A stretch of 64,000 bases of DNA from Alentia gelatinosa (taxonomy: Eukaryota; Annelida; Polychaeta; Phyllodocida; Polynoidae): NCBI GenBank assembly GCA_950022655.1, contig OX465581.1, positions 32,955,300 to 33,019,299 of the forward strand. The letters are read 5' to 3'. Under the pieces are notes generated by a model that searched no databases, was not told where the DNA came from, and saw nothing but the letters and a program-made list of their open reading frames with translations. Position 1 is the stretch's first letter; every line of letters begins with the position of its first letter. The translations under genes and the position numbers were made by a program. Below are positions 22,060 through 33,489 of this stretch, piece by piece.

Positions 22060-24110
22060 ATAAAAGATCAGAAAGCATAAAATCTATAAAAGATCAGAAA
22101 TATTGGAAAGGAGTAAAATATATATGGTCCCAACCACAGAAGCTAAGCCTGTTGTCTTGGAGGATGATAATTATCAGATTATTGATGATGCTTCTCTCCC
22201 AAACTACCTGAATAACCATTATATTGATATAGCAATGTTGACCACTAAACCAGGGGGCTGTTTCACTAGGAACTACAAGTCTCGCTGTTTGTAACAGTGG
22301 CAGCAAAGCGGCAGTTTGCGTTTCATTAGAAGGTGCAGTCAAGCGTGAACAGCCCTTGGGACACAAGCGGCACCAACAGTGGCAGAACCCGTTTCATCAG
22401 TGCAGTGGCTCTTGCTGTTAGTGCCACTGTGGAGCTGCTATAAGCGAGAGGTTATACCCTCTCGTTGGTCACGTGTACAGAAGGTTTTCACCCACTTTCC
22501 ATAGGAATTAAGCAATGAAATTTTTACACGAGTAAGGTACATATATAGCCTATAATCGTACAAGATATGAAGCAAATCGGCCATGCCGTTCCGAAGTTAT
22601 CGGCGTTTGAATTTTTTACTCCCTCTGTGCGTTTGCGTTGGTCGCTGTTCTTTTTTTACTCCCTCCGAAGTGCGGCGGGGTTTCGGCTGTTCTTTTTGTC
22701 TCCCCCTGGAGGTCGACGTGAAGTGCCGTATTTGCTATGACAAAGTTCAAACGCTGATATCTACAGGACGGCGTGGCCGATTATCTTCATATTTGGTACG
22801 TTTATAGGTTATATATATATCCTACTCGTGTAAAAATTTCATTGCTTAATTCCTATGGGAAGGGGTGAAATTCCACGTCATACCGGCCCGTTGACAAATA
22901 AATTTGAATGTCAAATGCGTGTGCATAGCGAGACCTGTGCCAACAGTGAGAGTTGGTCTCACCTCAACAGCGAGACCACTGATGAAACGCGAATTTGGGC
23001 TTGACACTGTTGCTGCCGCTGTTGCTGCCACTGTTGCGGCCCTACCTCTCGCTTTCACCCCACTACTAGTGAAACAGCTCCCAGATTCACCTCTAACACA
23101 GGAAGTTGACTATTTACCAGATAATATTGAATGACGCTCTCGGAGATTGATCCAGATGATACTCTTGGGCTAATCAAAAAAATTAAAGTAAAAAAATCTC
23201 CTGGGGTGACAAATATTAGCAGCACTGCCCTAAAATTTGATATTCAACAGTGCCCAGATATTCTCCGGCCTTCAGTCAACAAGGTTATAGCATCAAGATT
23301 ATTCCCAAGTATATGGTGCAAGGGAGTTATTACCCCCATTCCCAAAATTACTAACCCATGAAGGGTGGTCAACCTGGTCCCATATCGGGACTTCCAGTTA
23401 TGTCTAAAATAGTGGAATATGAACCACGCAGTTACTTCCCCAGATAATCAGTGAAAAATGTCTTTCCACCGTCCTGTATCGTTTCCTGCCTGGATGATCC
23501 ACCGGGAATGCGATTTTTGACCTCTTGCATTAACTTTTTGAGGCAAGAGAAAAACTACTAACTATGTGCTTATTTCTGGACCTCCAGAAAGCTTTCGATT
23601 GTGTAGATCAGGATAAGCTACTAGAGATATTAGGAGGTTGTACTGGAAATGTTCAGATTGTTCATCTTTTTAAGACTTACTTTATGTATCGGATGCGAGC
23701 AACGAGAGTTAACAGTAACTCATCCTCCTCCAGGAAAGTTAAAAAGGGTGTTCCACAAGGTTCCGTTCTCGCGCCTATTTTATTCATGCTTTATAATGAT
23801 ATGGTTGCCTGAATGTTATCACTTGTTAACTTGCAATAAAGAGCCAGAGCTGAGCTGATGCAGGATTTACAACGTCAAATGGTATGGTTTGCATCTTGTA
23901 TTGAATTCCTCTAAGAGCAAAGTACTTTTGTGTTTGCCAAATAATAAAATTAAAAGCGACTCGCTTCCAACCTCTACCATTGATCATAAGCCATTGGGTA
24001 TAGTCCATACGTTTAACTACCTAGGTATTATTATCAATCAGCAATTAACATTTACCACTTATTTTGAGAAGTTTGTAAATGATTTTAATCAAAGGTTGTT
24101 CAAACTTTAA
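22060..24110 (+). pseudogene. LINE reverse-transcriptase pseudogene split by a MITE
   Basis: The pre-RT linker (YWKG..YIW, then NYLNNHYIDIA) lies before 22253 and RT blocks after 23082. Visible RT pieces are IKKIKVKKSPGVTNISSTAL (about 23170), LDLQKAFDCVDQDKLLEIL (about 23577), VPQGSVLAPILFMLYND (about 23750) and a thumb-like TFNYLGIIINQQLTF (about 24010). Frameshifts and stops separate them. The YADD block is lost just after 23812. An A run closes it at about 24107-24113, where a Gypsy remnant begins. Confidence 0.75.
22254..23081. mobile_element. 828-bp MITE (family M), copy 4, inside LINE pseudogene
   Basis: Ends are GGGGCTGTTTCACTAG and CTAGTGAAACAGCTCC. Both sides are flanked by CAG (22251-22253, 23082-23084), and the LINE reading frame resumes across the site. 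Internally it has long inverted arms containing AATTAAGCAATGAAATTTTT, CACGAGTAAGG and ATATGAAG, mirrored at 22740-22855. The same internal arms and the same length are found in the copies at 41252-43725. Confidence 0.75.
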
Positions 24111-24113
24111 AAA

Positions 24114-24568
24114 AACTGATATCTGATACATCATCGATTAGTAGTTCGTTCTTTAGTGTGAGGTGGTTTCTCTTCTCCCAGTATGGACACAGCAGAGGTT
24201 GCTGCAGCATGTAATCTGGCCATCCATTTTTGCAGTAGGATTTTACTTCTGCGCAGACTGCATCGTCATCCTGTGCTTTAGAGATTTGATGCAGTCTGAT
24301 CTCTGTTGCTGGGAGGTAATTCACTGTGCGAGTAGCGAACTCCTGGACTTTTTCAATGAAGTTGATGTCTGATGCTGATGGCATATCAACCGACGCTCTT
24401 GAGAGGGCATCCACAGTCACCTGTTCCTTGCCCTGTACATGGATGATGTTTGGGGCAAACCGCATCATTCAGTCAGAATCTTAGTATGTGCGGGGGCATA
24501 CTGGAAATGTCCTCTGATGCCAGTAGTGGGACTAGGGGCTTGTGATCTATTTTCAAGGTGAACGGCAT
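24114..24568 (-). pseudogene. Ty3/Gypsy RNase H-integrase junction fragment
   Basis: Minus-strand translation gives PFTLKIDHKPLVPLLAS then a stop. After this come RFAPNIIHVQGKEQ and DALSRASVDM, the classic end of the Gypsy RNase H domain and the linker toward integrase. It is the downstream half of the element continuing at 28141-30400; the two halves were separated by a LINE insertion. Integrase itself is missing. Confidence 0.82.
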
Positions 24569-24797
24569 TTTTTTATTTTTTTTTATTTGTTTATTTGTCA
24601 CTCTCATAATTACATGAGTTTTTCAGTAACATCATGGTCAGTTTTACAGCTATCCTGGTACACTTTTTCAGATATGCTGCGATAATACAAAGAAGTAAGA
24701 TAACTTAAGATTAACATAAGGATGTAAAGTTGTTAGTATTAATGAAGTAATGATGAGTTCATGAGTCCATATGATATCATTATCTTGTAGTTTCAAA

Positions 24798-25061
24798 TTA
24801 TTTTACTATTTCCTTTATGAGTCTTTTAAAAGTTTGTATGGAGTCACTCATCTGGGTATCTTTTTCTAATCCATTCCAGTCGCGCGCTGCCCTATAATAG
24901 GGGCTATTTATAACGGTGGCTGCTCTTGTAAGTGGAGTCTTGAAGATGGTCTTCTCACCTCTTCTTGTTTTCCTTGTTTTCTTTGTTTCAGTCCAGTTAA
25001 TATTGTTACGTTGTTTGTACATCAGATACAGTAAAGCTCGCTTTCTTCTGACTTCTAACAT
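24798..25061 (-). pseudogene. LINE ORF2 C-terminal tail, frameshifted from RT
   Basis: Encodes EVRRKRALLYLMYKQRN and AARDWNGLEKD..., typical of the basic C-terminal region of CR1/Jockey-like ORF2. A small insertion near 25065-25085 (repeated ATATGTAATATG) throws it out of the RT frame. Confidence 0.6.
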
Positions 25062-25082
25062 TTCTATATTACACCTAACATA

Positions 25083-26776
25083 TTACATATCTTTTGTAGA
25101 AAATTTCCTAGACACATGTCCAAAGATTATTTTTAGGCCGCTTCGATTCAATTTTTCTAATATATCAATATCTTTCCTGTACATACTGTCAATTATATAG
25201 GAACAATACTCAAAATGCGGCAGAATACTTCCAACATAGATATGCTTAGCGGCTTCCCAGGTTAAACAGCTTCTCAGTTTTGCAAATTTATACAACTTTC
25301 CACTTATGGTTTTACTCATTTCTGAACTGTGTTTTGACCAGGACAAAGTCTCGTCTATATGTACACCCAGATATTTATAATGATTACAATGTATTATGTC
25401 CCCATTCATATTTAATGTTAATTTCTTGCAATTTTCTAATCTACTAGGTGTGGTCACCCACATGGACTTGGTTTTCATGACATTTACCGTCAGACCGCTT
25501 TTCTTACACCAGTTAGATAGAGCATTTACATCTTTTTGTAGTAAAATCGCTGATTGTTCAGATGATTTACAAGACATATATAAGATCAAATCATCTGCAT
25601 ATTGGCTATATTGACAATTCTCCAGACAGGTACCAAGGTCATTTACGTAAAGTACGAACAGTAATGGCCCCAAGACAGAGCCTTGGGGCACCCCAAAATT
25701 TTCATTTTCCATATCAGAATTCTGACTATTAACTCCAACAAACTGTGACCTATTATATAAGTAACTTTTTAACAAAAGTATGTTTCTTGGCAGACCTATA
25801 ATTGTATTTAGCTTAGATACAAACATTTCATGGTTTATACTATCAAACGCTTTGCGGAAGTCAACAAAGCATACAGCAGTATCCCTTTGTTGACTTCGCA
25901 CATTGTACAAATTTTTCAATAATAAAAATATGACATCAGATATACTTCGCTTCGGCCTGAAGCCATACTGGTTTTCATCAAGTACACTAATATTTTCTAA
26001 TAATTCATAAATTGCCGTGTGAATTAATTTTTCTAATATTTTACTTGGTAATAACAATAATGATATGGGTCTCCAGTTGTCCTTTTTTGTTGAGACTCCA
26101 CCCTTAGGTATAGGTACTACCTTTGCTTTCTTCCATTCAGAAGGGAACATCTTTTCTTCCATTACCGTATTACACATATACCTAAACTGCTTTAATAATA
26201 TTTTTATACATTCAATCAATATTTTTGAGTTAACGTTTTCAATACCACTAGATTTGTTTGGATCTATTGTTTTGACTTTATCCAGTACATCTATCAAATT
26301 ATATTCTATGTATACATCTCTGGTTTCGATATTTTCACTGTACAATAACTTCTTTAGATTATTATCAAAGTCAGTACTTTTTATTTTGTTAAATAATACT
26401 TCCCCAATTGTAGCATAGGAGCTATTCAAAGTATTAGGTACCTCATTTACTGGTATTCGTATTCCATTTCCGGCCAGTTCACAAATTTGTGATTCTGATT
26501 GTGGATTTATCAAGCCATTAATTACTTCCCAGAACTTCCTCGGGCTGCCTTGCGCCTCCTTTAACTTTTGCTTGCAGTAATCGCTTTTTTCCATTTTTAT
26601 ATTATGTTTTATTTCTCGACTTATGCGTCGTATTTCTTTAAAAACATTTAGACTATGTTGGGTACGTAGTACACTCACCAATTTTCTTCTATGTATAATA
26701 AGATTATGTAGCTGTCTCGACATCCAAGTCGGTTTTTTATCTCTGAAACTAAGTGTTTTTATGGGACAGTATTCAT
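25083..26776 (-). CDS. LINE reverse transcriptase, nearly intact
   Basis: One long open frame of about 565 residues of element sequence; the first roughly 34 residues of the full open frame are read from the inserted MITE. RT motifs in order are VVPIPKGG, RPISLL, NQYGFRPKRS, CFVDFRKAFDSINHEM, GVPQGSVLGPLLF and QYADDLILY (catalytic YADD), then YKYLGVHID. It copies element RNA into DNA at a nicked target. The frame ends early at 25083; the last 87 residues continue in another frame at 24798-25061. The MITE at its N-terminal side separates it from the endonuclease. Confidence 0.82.
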
Positions 26777-26780
26777 TTAA

Positions 26781-27177
26781 CTCTTTCAGTCCGAGCAATG
26801 CCTGGAGGCATTCCCACCCAGGGGACGAGCAATGCCTGAAGGCATTCCCACCCAAGGGACGAGCAATGCCTCCAGGCATTGTTTAAAAATATATTTCTGT
26901 TTATGTGTCATCATCACAAACGTTATGTTTTATGAGAAATAATTAATAGATTTACACCATTTTTTCACAATTAATAAAAAAAATACCATGTTCATCATTA
27001 TACAATGTGGGCATTCGATAAGTAACTATTGTAACTGGTATCTAAAGGTTGCTAAGTGACGCCCATACGACAAACAGACACCATTACGGCGATAGTCTCG
27101 TCCCCTTGGGGTTTATAGCAGTATCATGCCTTGTCCTATAGTGCGTGTGCTCTCCAATCAGGCTCGGACAGAAAGAG
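26781..27177. mobile_element. TTAA-flanked MITE (piggyBac-like) inside LINE
   Basis: TTAA duplications lie at 26777-26780 and 27178-27181. The ends CTCTTTCAGTCCGAG and CTCGGACAGAAAGAG are inverted repeats with one mismatch. The LINE reading frame is continuous once the element and one TTAA are removed. The left third has 2.5 copies of a 33-bp unit, each with an AATGCCT..AGGCATT palindrome. No transposase. Confidence 0.82.
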
Positions 27178-27289
27178 TTAAGTACTTCAAAATATAGTTC
27201 ATCACTCCTCCCACAATTTATAAACATTGTTACAATTATAAAACATCTGCCAGTTTATTTCATTTAGATATTCTTTTAAGTGATCATAG

Positions 27290-27985
27290 TCCAGATTCTT
27301 GTAAGACCTTCCTGTGAAGGTGGCTGATTCTTTTTTCCTTTCATGTTTTTTTTCTTGTTGCTAAGGTAGGACAGTGATCACTTATATTTTCATCTAAGAC
27401 CTCAATATGATTTATAAAGATACTATTACTATAAACATGACCTATTATGGTCCCCTCCCTTGGGTTGTAGCGAGTTATATTATTAATTATCTGTTTCAAA
27501 CCGGTAGTCTTGCAGAATCTTTGCATATATTTATACTCGGGTGTATTTGTCTTCTTATAATCAATATTCGTATCACCTATGATCCATATTTCTCGTCCAT
27601 TTATATTATTGATTAATAATGTCCATTAGCTTATCATAAAACAGTTTATAGGATTTAGTAGGCGGCTTATAACAGGTAATTATCGCAAGTTTTCTAAAAT
27701 TTGGTTTGTCCAGTAGCAAAACTAAAATTTCGTAGTCATCACATGTCTGACTTAATACTTCATTTTGGATAACATATGCAGAGTACTTCTTTGAAACATA
27801 ACAAGCGACTCCACCCCAGCTTGAGTCCTTTCGATCAAGTCTATATAACCTATAGTTTTTCCAATTTAGTAAGGCATTATCAAGCTTTGAATTTAATAAC
27901 GTCTCTGTTAAACATATGAAGTCAGTACCTTCGAAATTACGCATTATTTGGTCCTCACATTTTGACCAATTAGTTTCATCCCTTT
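27290..27985 (-). pseudogene. LINE endonuclease domain, frameshifted
   Basis: 27606-27944 encodes FICLTETLLNS and WGGVACYVS (endonuclease blocks with the catalytic ..TET and GGV motifs), ending in TCYKPP. The frame then shifts near 27605. The second part has GDTNIDY (equivalent to GDFN), REGTIIGHVYSNS and SDHCP. All main AP-endonuclease blocks are recognisable, but at least one frameshift breaks them. Confidence 0.75.
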
Positions 27986-28140
27986 AAGTTTTGTATCATA
28001 ACATTCCATGAGTTCTAGTTTGTAATAATTTTGGTTTCACCACTATAAATGATTGATGAGTAGAAATGAGATTTATTTTATAAGTAAATAAAGATTTTGA
28101 ACACGCCATATTCCTTATATGACCTGCTCAGAACCAGTAA

Positions 28141-30400
28141 TATACCATATAAATATATACGGTAATATTATTGGCTGAATTTTGTGTAAAGGCATACCTG
28201 GGATGTAGTCTCACATGCCCAGGTTGCTGCAAGTGCCTCTTTCTCGATCACCACATACCTCTGTTCTGTCTCACTAAGTGACCTTGATGCATAGTAGACT
28301 GGTCTTATGGCTCCCTCTTTATTGATTTGCAGGAGGACTGCATGGACACCATAATCACATGCATCAGCTGCAACTATTGTTTCTCGGTTTGGGTCATAGT
28401 GTACCAGTGTTTCAGTCGAAGCCATTTCAGCTTTTATCTTGTTGAAGGCATCTGTTTCCTATTTCCACACACGGTCATTACAAAACAGCTGTTGTAATGG
28501 CTCATTCAGTGTTGCCAGCTCAGGGATGAACTTGGTGAACCGATTTACCATACCATTGAATCGCTGTAGTTTGGTGACGCTGGTGGGTGGCGGGAACTCT
28601 CAGATTGCTTTTACTTTGTTGGAATCTCCTTGGATGCCTTCTGGGGTGATGACATGCCCCAAGAAGTTTATCGTTGTTGTGGAGAATTCACACTTGTTGT
28701 TAAGTGTGAGGCCTGCTTTCTGAAGTTGTCGCAGGAATATCCTGACCCTCTGGTCACGTTCAGTTTGTGTCAAGGCATGGACCAGAATGTTGTCCATGTG
28801 ACAGACCACCTTTGAGCCCGTGTAGGATGCCTGGAATAGTATGCTGGAATATCTCAAGGGCTCAAGATATCCCAAAGGGAATTCAGTTAAAGCAGAGGCG
28901 TCCATAGGGTGTTACAAGTGTTGTGAGCAAACATGACTGACTGTCCAATGGGATTTGCCAGAATCCTGAGTTGGCGTTCAGTTTGCTGAAGAATTGAGAC
29001 CCTTTAAGCTTTGCCAGAAACTCATCCATGGTTGCCATTGGATGGATCTCACGTTGTACTGTCTTGTTCAGTGGTGTTAGATCAACACAGGTCTGTACTT
29101 TCCTGTTGGGTTTGGGGGCACATACCATCCCGGAGCACCAAGAAGTTGGTTCTGTGACCTCCGAGATGACTCCCTGTTTTTTCATTGTCATAAGTTGTTG
29201 CTCAACCTGGTTTAGGAGTGGGTGTGTCACATTTCTAGCTGTGTAGAGTCACACTGGTATGGCGTCTGGTAGAAGGGATATCCGGTATGGATTCTGCAGG
29301 CAGCCAAGTCATGTGTACAGTTGTGGGAACTCAGCTCAGAACTACGGTAATCCATGTACATTGTAGACTCACTCTGCAGGTTGCAGGAGCTTTAGCCTCT
29401 GGCAGCCTGACTTACTCAGCAGGTTGTGTTTTTGGCCCCACATGACAAAGATGTCCTCAATGATTGTATGGCCGTCCTATGACACAATCCGTAAGGTCAC
29501 TGTTCCCGGCTCCACAGAACTGTCGTCGGTTCAGTTGTGGAAGGAGTTTCCCAAGCCATGAGGTATGGTCACTGATGATTGTCACACCTGCTCCACTGTC
29601 TAGCTTGAAGGTTGTAGGCACACTTTTGCAAAGTGTCCTGTTTTTTTGGCATGCGGAACATTTCAAATTTTTGGCAGGGCAGTCTCTCCTTGAGTATGAC
29701 GGTGTACTGCCACACCAGTGACAGGTCTTGTTGCTGTTGTTGGAAGTTTGTGGAGTGTTTCCACGCTGAATGTCCTTGCTTCTGGTTCCTGTTTGTGTCT
29801 TATGATTGGGGCGGCCTTGCATGTAATTGACTAGCTTCTGGTTTCACAGACATTTGTTGTTTATGGCTCCGTGAGAGTTCGCTGGCACGTAAAATTTTGA
29901 TGCATCAGTTGAGGTCTGGGACTGAACATGTTATTTAGTCAGTGGTCCCTATAACCAACTGGTCTGGGATCAAGCTGTCTTTAAGTAATTCAAACTCACA
30001 TAATGTAGCCTCAAGTTTATCACGAACTCATCGACAGTATCTTCCCTTTGTATAGCCGTGTTGTACTGTGTTGCTATGTTGAATTTATAACGTTTGAACA
30101 GTACATAACGTTGGGGGATGAAGTGTGCCTTTAACTCTGCACGAGTCCTTTCGTGGTCCTTCTTGACGGCTTCTGTTAGCGTAGGCAAGTTTTTCATGAT
30201 TTTCTGGCAATCAGTACCCATAAGTGTGCAAAGTGTTTCAGCAACTAGGTGTTTCCCTTCTGGGTTTGCAAAGCCATCCTCCTTTACTAGTTGCATATAG
30301 AGCTGTGTTGCAGTGTAGTAATAGCCCCAGCTACTCTCAAAGTCCTTCCAGTTTTCAGCCACATCACCTTGAACTACCATAGGTGATGGTACTGAGAGGT
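28141..30400 (-). pseudogene. Ty3/Gypsy gag-protease-RT-RNase H remnant
   Basis: Minus-strand blocks in transcription order: Gag-like (29970-30380); a CCHC knuckle CHWCG.T..YSRRDCP and protease LDSGAGVTIIS (29457-29822); RT fingers with VCAPKPN and CVDLTPLNK (28883-29230); RT palm HMDNILV and NFLGHVITPEGI (28600-28905); RNase H ADACDYGVHAVLLQ and YYASRSLSETEQRY (28168-28425). Frames are broken, and the second catalytic Asp of the YxDD box reads Asn, so it is inactive. It continues at 24114-24568 beyond the LINE. No LTR is identified for this copy. Confidence 0.85.
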
Positions 30401-31205
30401 AGTATGTAGCCAGTTTGTTCCTGTATGCTGATATTGATTTTTTAAGATGAATTGACCTGTGCTTATGTTGTTTTAATAGATTGTGTATTCTGTAGCCTGA
30501 GTCCTTTACCCACTTTTCATATACTACTCACATGAAATTTTGCCAGTGGTTGTGTAGACGGTAAATTTGGTTTTTACTGACACTATCAAAGTACATGGGC
30601 ACACTTAAATGTTCAATAGTTTCCAGCAGGTTCCGGGGTATAAATTGGTCTGTATTACTCCAAATCTGAGTTTTCAGGCCATGTGCTCCCCCCAGTCCTT
30701 TGTTCTCAGTCTGTGGGTACGAGTGGGACTGAGCAGTACCCAAGCTATCCTCTCTGTAAATAATCCTGAGCAGATGGGCTCTGCATTCTTGTTCTAGGAG
30801 AGTCTTGAATTGCTCATGGATGTACCTTACTAGATTTGAAAGTGTTACTTAGCTTTAGTTAGGTGTAAATCCCATCCCAGCCATCATGTAATATTAGTGT
30901 GTACAGACACAGGAGCAGTATGGAGTTGAAGACCTTTATTCTATTGACCTTAAGTGGCAGCACAGCAGCAGCCTAGTAATAGTTCTCAAATGTGACACAA
31001 GATAGCAGTATTACCACATGAAACTATCATTATGCTTGAGATTCATAGAAAATGCTTCATCATCATCAGGGCATTAGTAAGTATTGTTAAGAAGTGTTGA
31101 ACATTGCCATGTGGTGGGCGATAAATATTGTCATTCAAGACTTGTCTGTCCAGCCTTAATAGTCTGTAATTGTTAATTTGCACTAGCTCCTATGGCAATA
31201 GGTTC
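30401..31205. other. Gypsy 5' flank / intergenic, nothing firm
   Basis: May include the upstream part of the Gypsy element, but no LTR ends or primer site could be identified. No gene is seen. Confidence 0.35.
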
Positions 31206-31532
31206 GTTCGACCATAGACACTAACATGAAATTTACAGAAGAATTTATATCGAGCTATAAATGACAAGGTCACAGTTGCCGTGTTCATCGATTAAAATAA
31301 GGCTTTTGATACGGTGAACCATGACATATTATTGAAAAAACTGGAACGCTTAGGTATCAAGGAGTCCATTTATACATGGATTACTAGTTACTTACATATG
31401 CGCACTCAACGTACGTTAGCGAATGGTGTGGTATCTGACGATAATCTTATACACTGCAGAGTCCCACAACGCTCCATTTTAGGACCGTTCTTCTTTTTAA
31501 CTTACATTAATGATGTTACACATTGCTCAGGA

Positions 31533-31755
31533 TTTGTTTGTTTGTTTAGTTTAACGTCAAATTTGTCCAATTAGACTTACTTATGGGATGAATGTAGGAA
31601 GAAATCCCACCCCTACACATTACCACTGAGCTAACTCCCCACTCGGTCGCTTTAGTTATGCTTGCGTGCAAGCATATCCGGTTTGCACCACGAGGAGGCG
31701 AGGCGACCAAGAGGGTGAAAAGATTGGTAATTTCTGTCCACCCCAGCAGACCATT
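31533..31755 (-). mobile_element. tRNA-derived SINE, copy 2, with target duplication
   Basis: Flanked by TTGCTCAGGA (31523-31532) and TTGCTTAGGA (31756-31765). Minus strand reads: a tRNA-like head with GGGGAGTTAGCTCAGTGG (A-box-like), body, and tail AAATTTGACGTTAAACTAAA with CAAACAAA. Confidence 0.78.
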
Positions 31756-31894
31756 TTGCTTAGGAGGTGGCAACTGTAAGCTCTATGCCGACGATACAGT
31801 AATATACAGCTCAGGTAGTGATTTGAACATGGTTGTTGACGATGCACTGAGAAACCTAGACAGTGTGGTGAAGTGGTGTTATGCAAATCGATTA

Positions 31895-32342
31895 GTTGGT
31901 TGGTTGGTTTGATTTAACGTCCAGTTAACCATTGCAGGTTCTCACCAGACTTTCTCAAGGTTCCTTTACACCACAAGGGTGGTGATCAAATTTATGAAAT
32001 CTATGGAAACCTCACCCCTACACATTTACCGAGGTGAGAGTTCTTTTACTTCCCACACCACATAGACATGGTATGAGAAGGATTGGCCTTTGATATAGCA
32101 GTACATCTACCACTACAGAGAAAAGTGGCTGCATGAAGGAGAAAAGTGGCTGCAGTGGGACCAGAATCAACCTTGTCTGACAACCTTGATATTACAAGTC
32201 CAGTGCTCTTTACTTCTTTAGCTAACTTCCCACCCCAGTCGCTTTTGTTATGCTTGAGTGTAAGCATATCCGGTCTGCACCACGAGGAGGCAAGGTGACC
32301 AACCCTGGATTGTTAATTGCTGTCCACCCCAGCAGACCACAC
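31895..32342 (-). mobile_element. tRNA-derived SINE, copy 3, longer form
   Basis: Flanked by AAATCGATTA (31885-31894) and AAATTGATTG (32343-32352). It contains the internal block shared with 19620-19750 and 40360-40500, and the head region GGTCACCTTGCCTCCTCGTG on the minus strand. The tail end on the plus strand is GGTTGGTTGGTTTGATTTAA. Confidence 0.75.
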
Positions 32343-32699
32343 AAATTGATTGACCACTAACGAAAAGACTAAATTCACGGTTTTCGGGTGAAGACAAAAA
32401 CTAAATAAGAGTCCTGCAATTATTGATATACCCAAAATCTGATAAGTCCCGATTGATAGAGTACACCACTTTAAATACCTAGGAGTTTGTCTGGACCAGA
32501 GCCTGACAATGTCAAGTCATAGTGATTCAATTATATGTATAACAGAGCTTTTATCTTAAAAAAACTTTGTACTTACATCAATACACAGACCGGCGATGTG
32601 GTGTTAGCATGCCAGAACCACTACAGTGGAATCCTCTATCATTATCTATGTATATTAGAGTCTGCACATGTGCAGGGAGTTTCACGTACAGTAAGTAAA

Positions 32700-32995
32700 G
32701 CCTAATCTATTTACCTACTATATTTAAAACGGTAGAATTCCGTCGAATCCGCTTGAAGTGGCTCCCGCACATAGAGACATAGTGAACCAGACCTAGGGGT
32801 GGAGATTGAAGGGCAACGAGAGTGAGATTCTCGTAGTCGGTAAAATCGGTGTAACGTGAAATGATGGTCGGGAACTAAATGATAGTTCCAGGTATTAATA
32901 GTAGGGGGCACCACTAAGTGCTGTCCCCCTATCTTTAGGGGGACAGCACTAGCAGGGAACGTACCTTGAACAGACTATGGGAGAGGGGGATACGA
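32700..32995. repeat. Unclassified repeat, relative of 44625-44700
   Basis: TAAAACGGTAGAATTC begins a stretch that aligns with 44627-44695. Further right, GTGCTGTCCCCCTATC and TAGGGGGACAGCAC form a 15-bp inverted pair at about 32917-32948. Role unknown. Confidence 0.4.
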
Positions 32996-33227
32996 AGCGA
33001 CGAAGTCGCTAGTAGACTAGCTAACACAGTGACAAGAAAAGAGAATTTGAAATATCTTCTATACTTAACAAAGAAGACAGAAAACCATACACAGATATGT
33101 ATTCATAAAATATATTATAACAAAGTATACAGTTACATAACAATTCTCATCAACATACAAAATCATATTCACTGCTGTAGTGTTCATATGATACAAGTTC
33201 TCTTTTGGTGCAGACCAGATATGTTTG

Positions 33228-33360
33228 CATGGGGGCCATCCATAAAGTACGTACGCAGCAAGGGGGGTGGGGGGGGGGGGGGTTAGACAAAATGCGTACA
33301 AAAGCGTACATGGGGGGGAGGGGGAGTTGATTAGCTTGATTTTCCATACGCATGCATACG
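33228..33360. repeat. TIR fragment GGGGCCATCCATAAAGTACG
   Basis: The end sequence at 33233 is the inverse of ACTTTATGGACGGCCCC at 38837-38853. Both lead into G-rich tracts. They look like ends of one family of DNA-transposon MITEs; a full element is not delimited here. Confidence 0.45.
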
Positions 33361-33489
33361 CAATATTAATAAAAATGTCTCGTAAAAGTATGTGTGTGTA
33401 GGTGTGTCCATATATATACAGCAGTGCTGATGTTGGGTGGGCAGCCAGCGAGATGGGTAGGTTGATGGGGTGGGTGGGGGCCCTCAAAC

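Larger units (their letters stand above)
24569..28140 (-). mobile_element. APE-type LINE inserted in the Gypsy element
   Basis: A minus-strand non-LTR retrotransposon of about 3.2 kb without its own inserted MITE. Its 5' side carries an endonuclease and the middle carries a reverse transcriptase. The 3' end at 24569-24597 is A-rich on the minus strand, as expected for target-primed insertion. On both sides Gypsy RNase H sequence resumes, so the insertion point is clear to within about 10 bases. Target duplication is not obvious. Confidence 0.8.
31206..32560 (+). pseudogene. LINE reverse-transcriptase fragment split by two SINEs
   Basis: 31280-31532 encodes NKAFDTVNHDILLKKLERLG and ILGPFFFLTYINDVTHCSG. 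After the first SINE, 31766-31884 encodes NCKLYADDTVIYSSG (catalytic YADD). After the second SINE, 32343-32530 gives HFKYLGVCLDQSLTMSSH with stops. The three blocks join smoothly when both SINEs are removed. It is 5'-truncated; a stop replaces the residue before KAFD. Confidence 0.8.
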
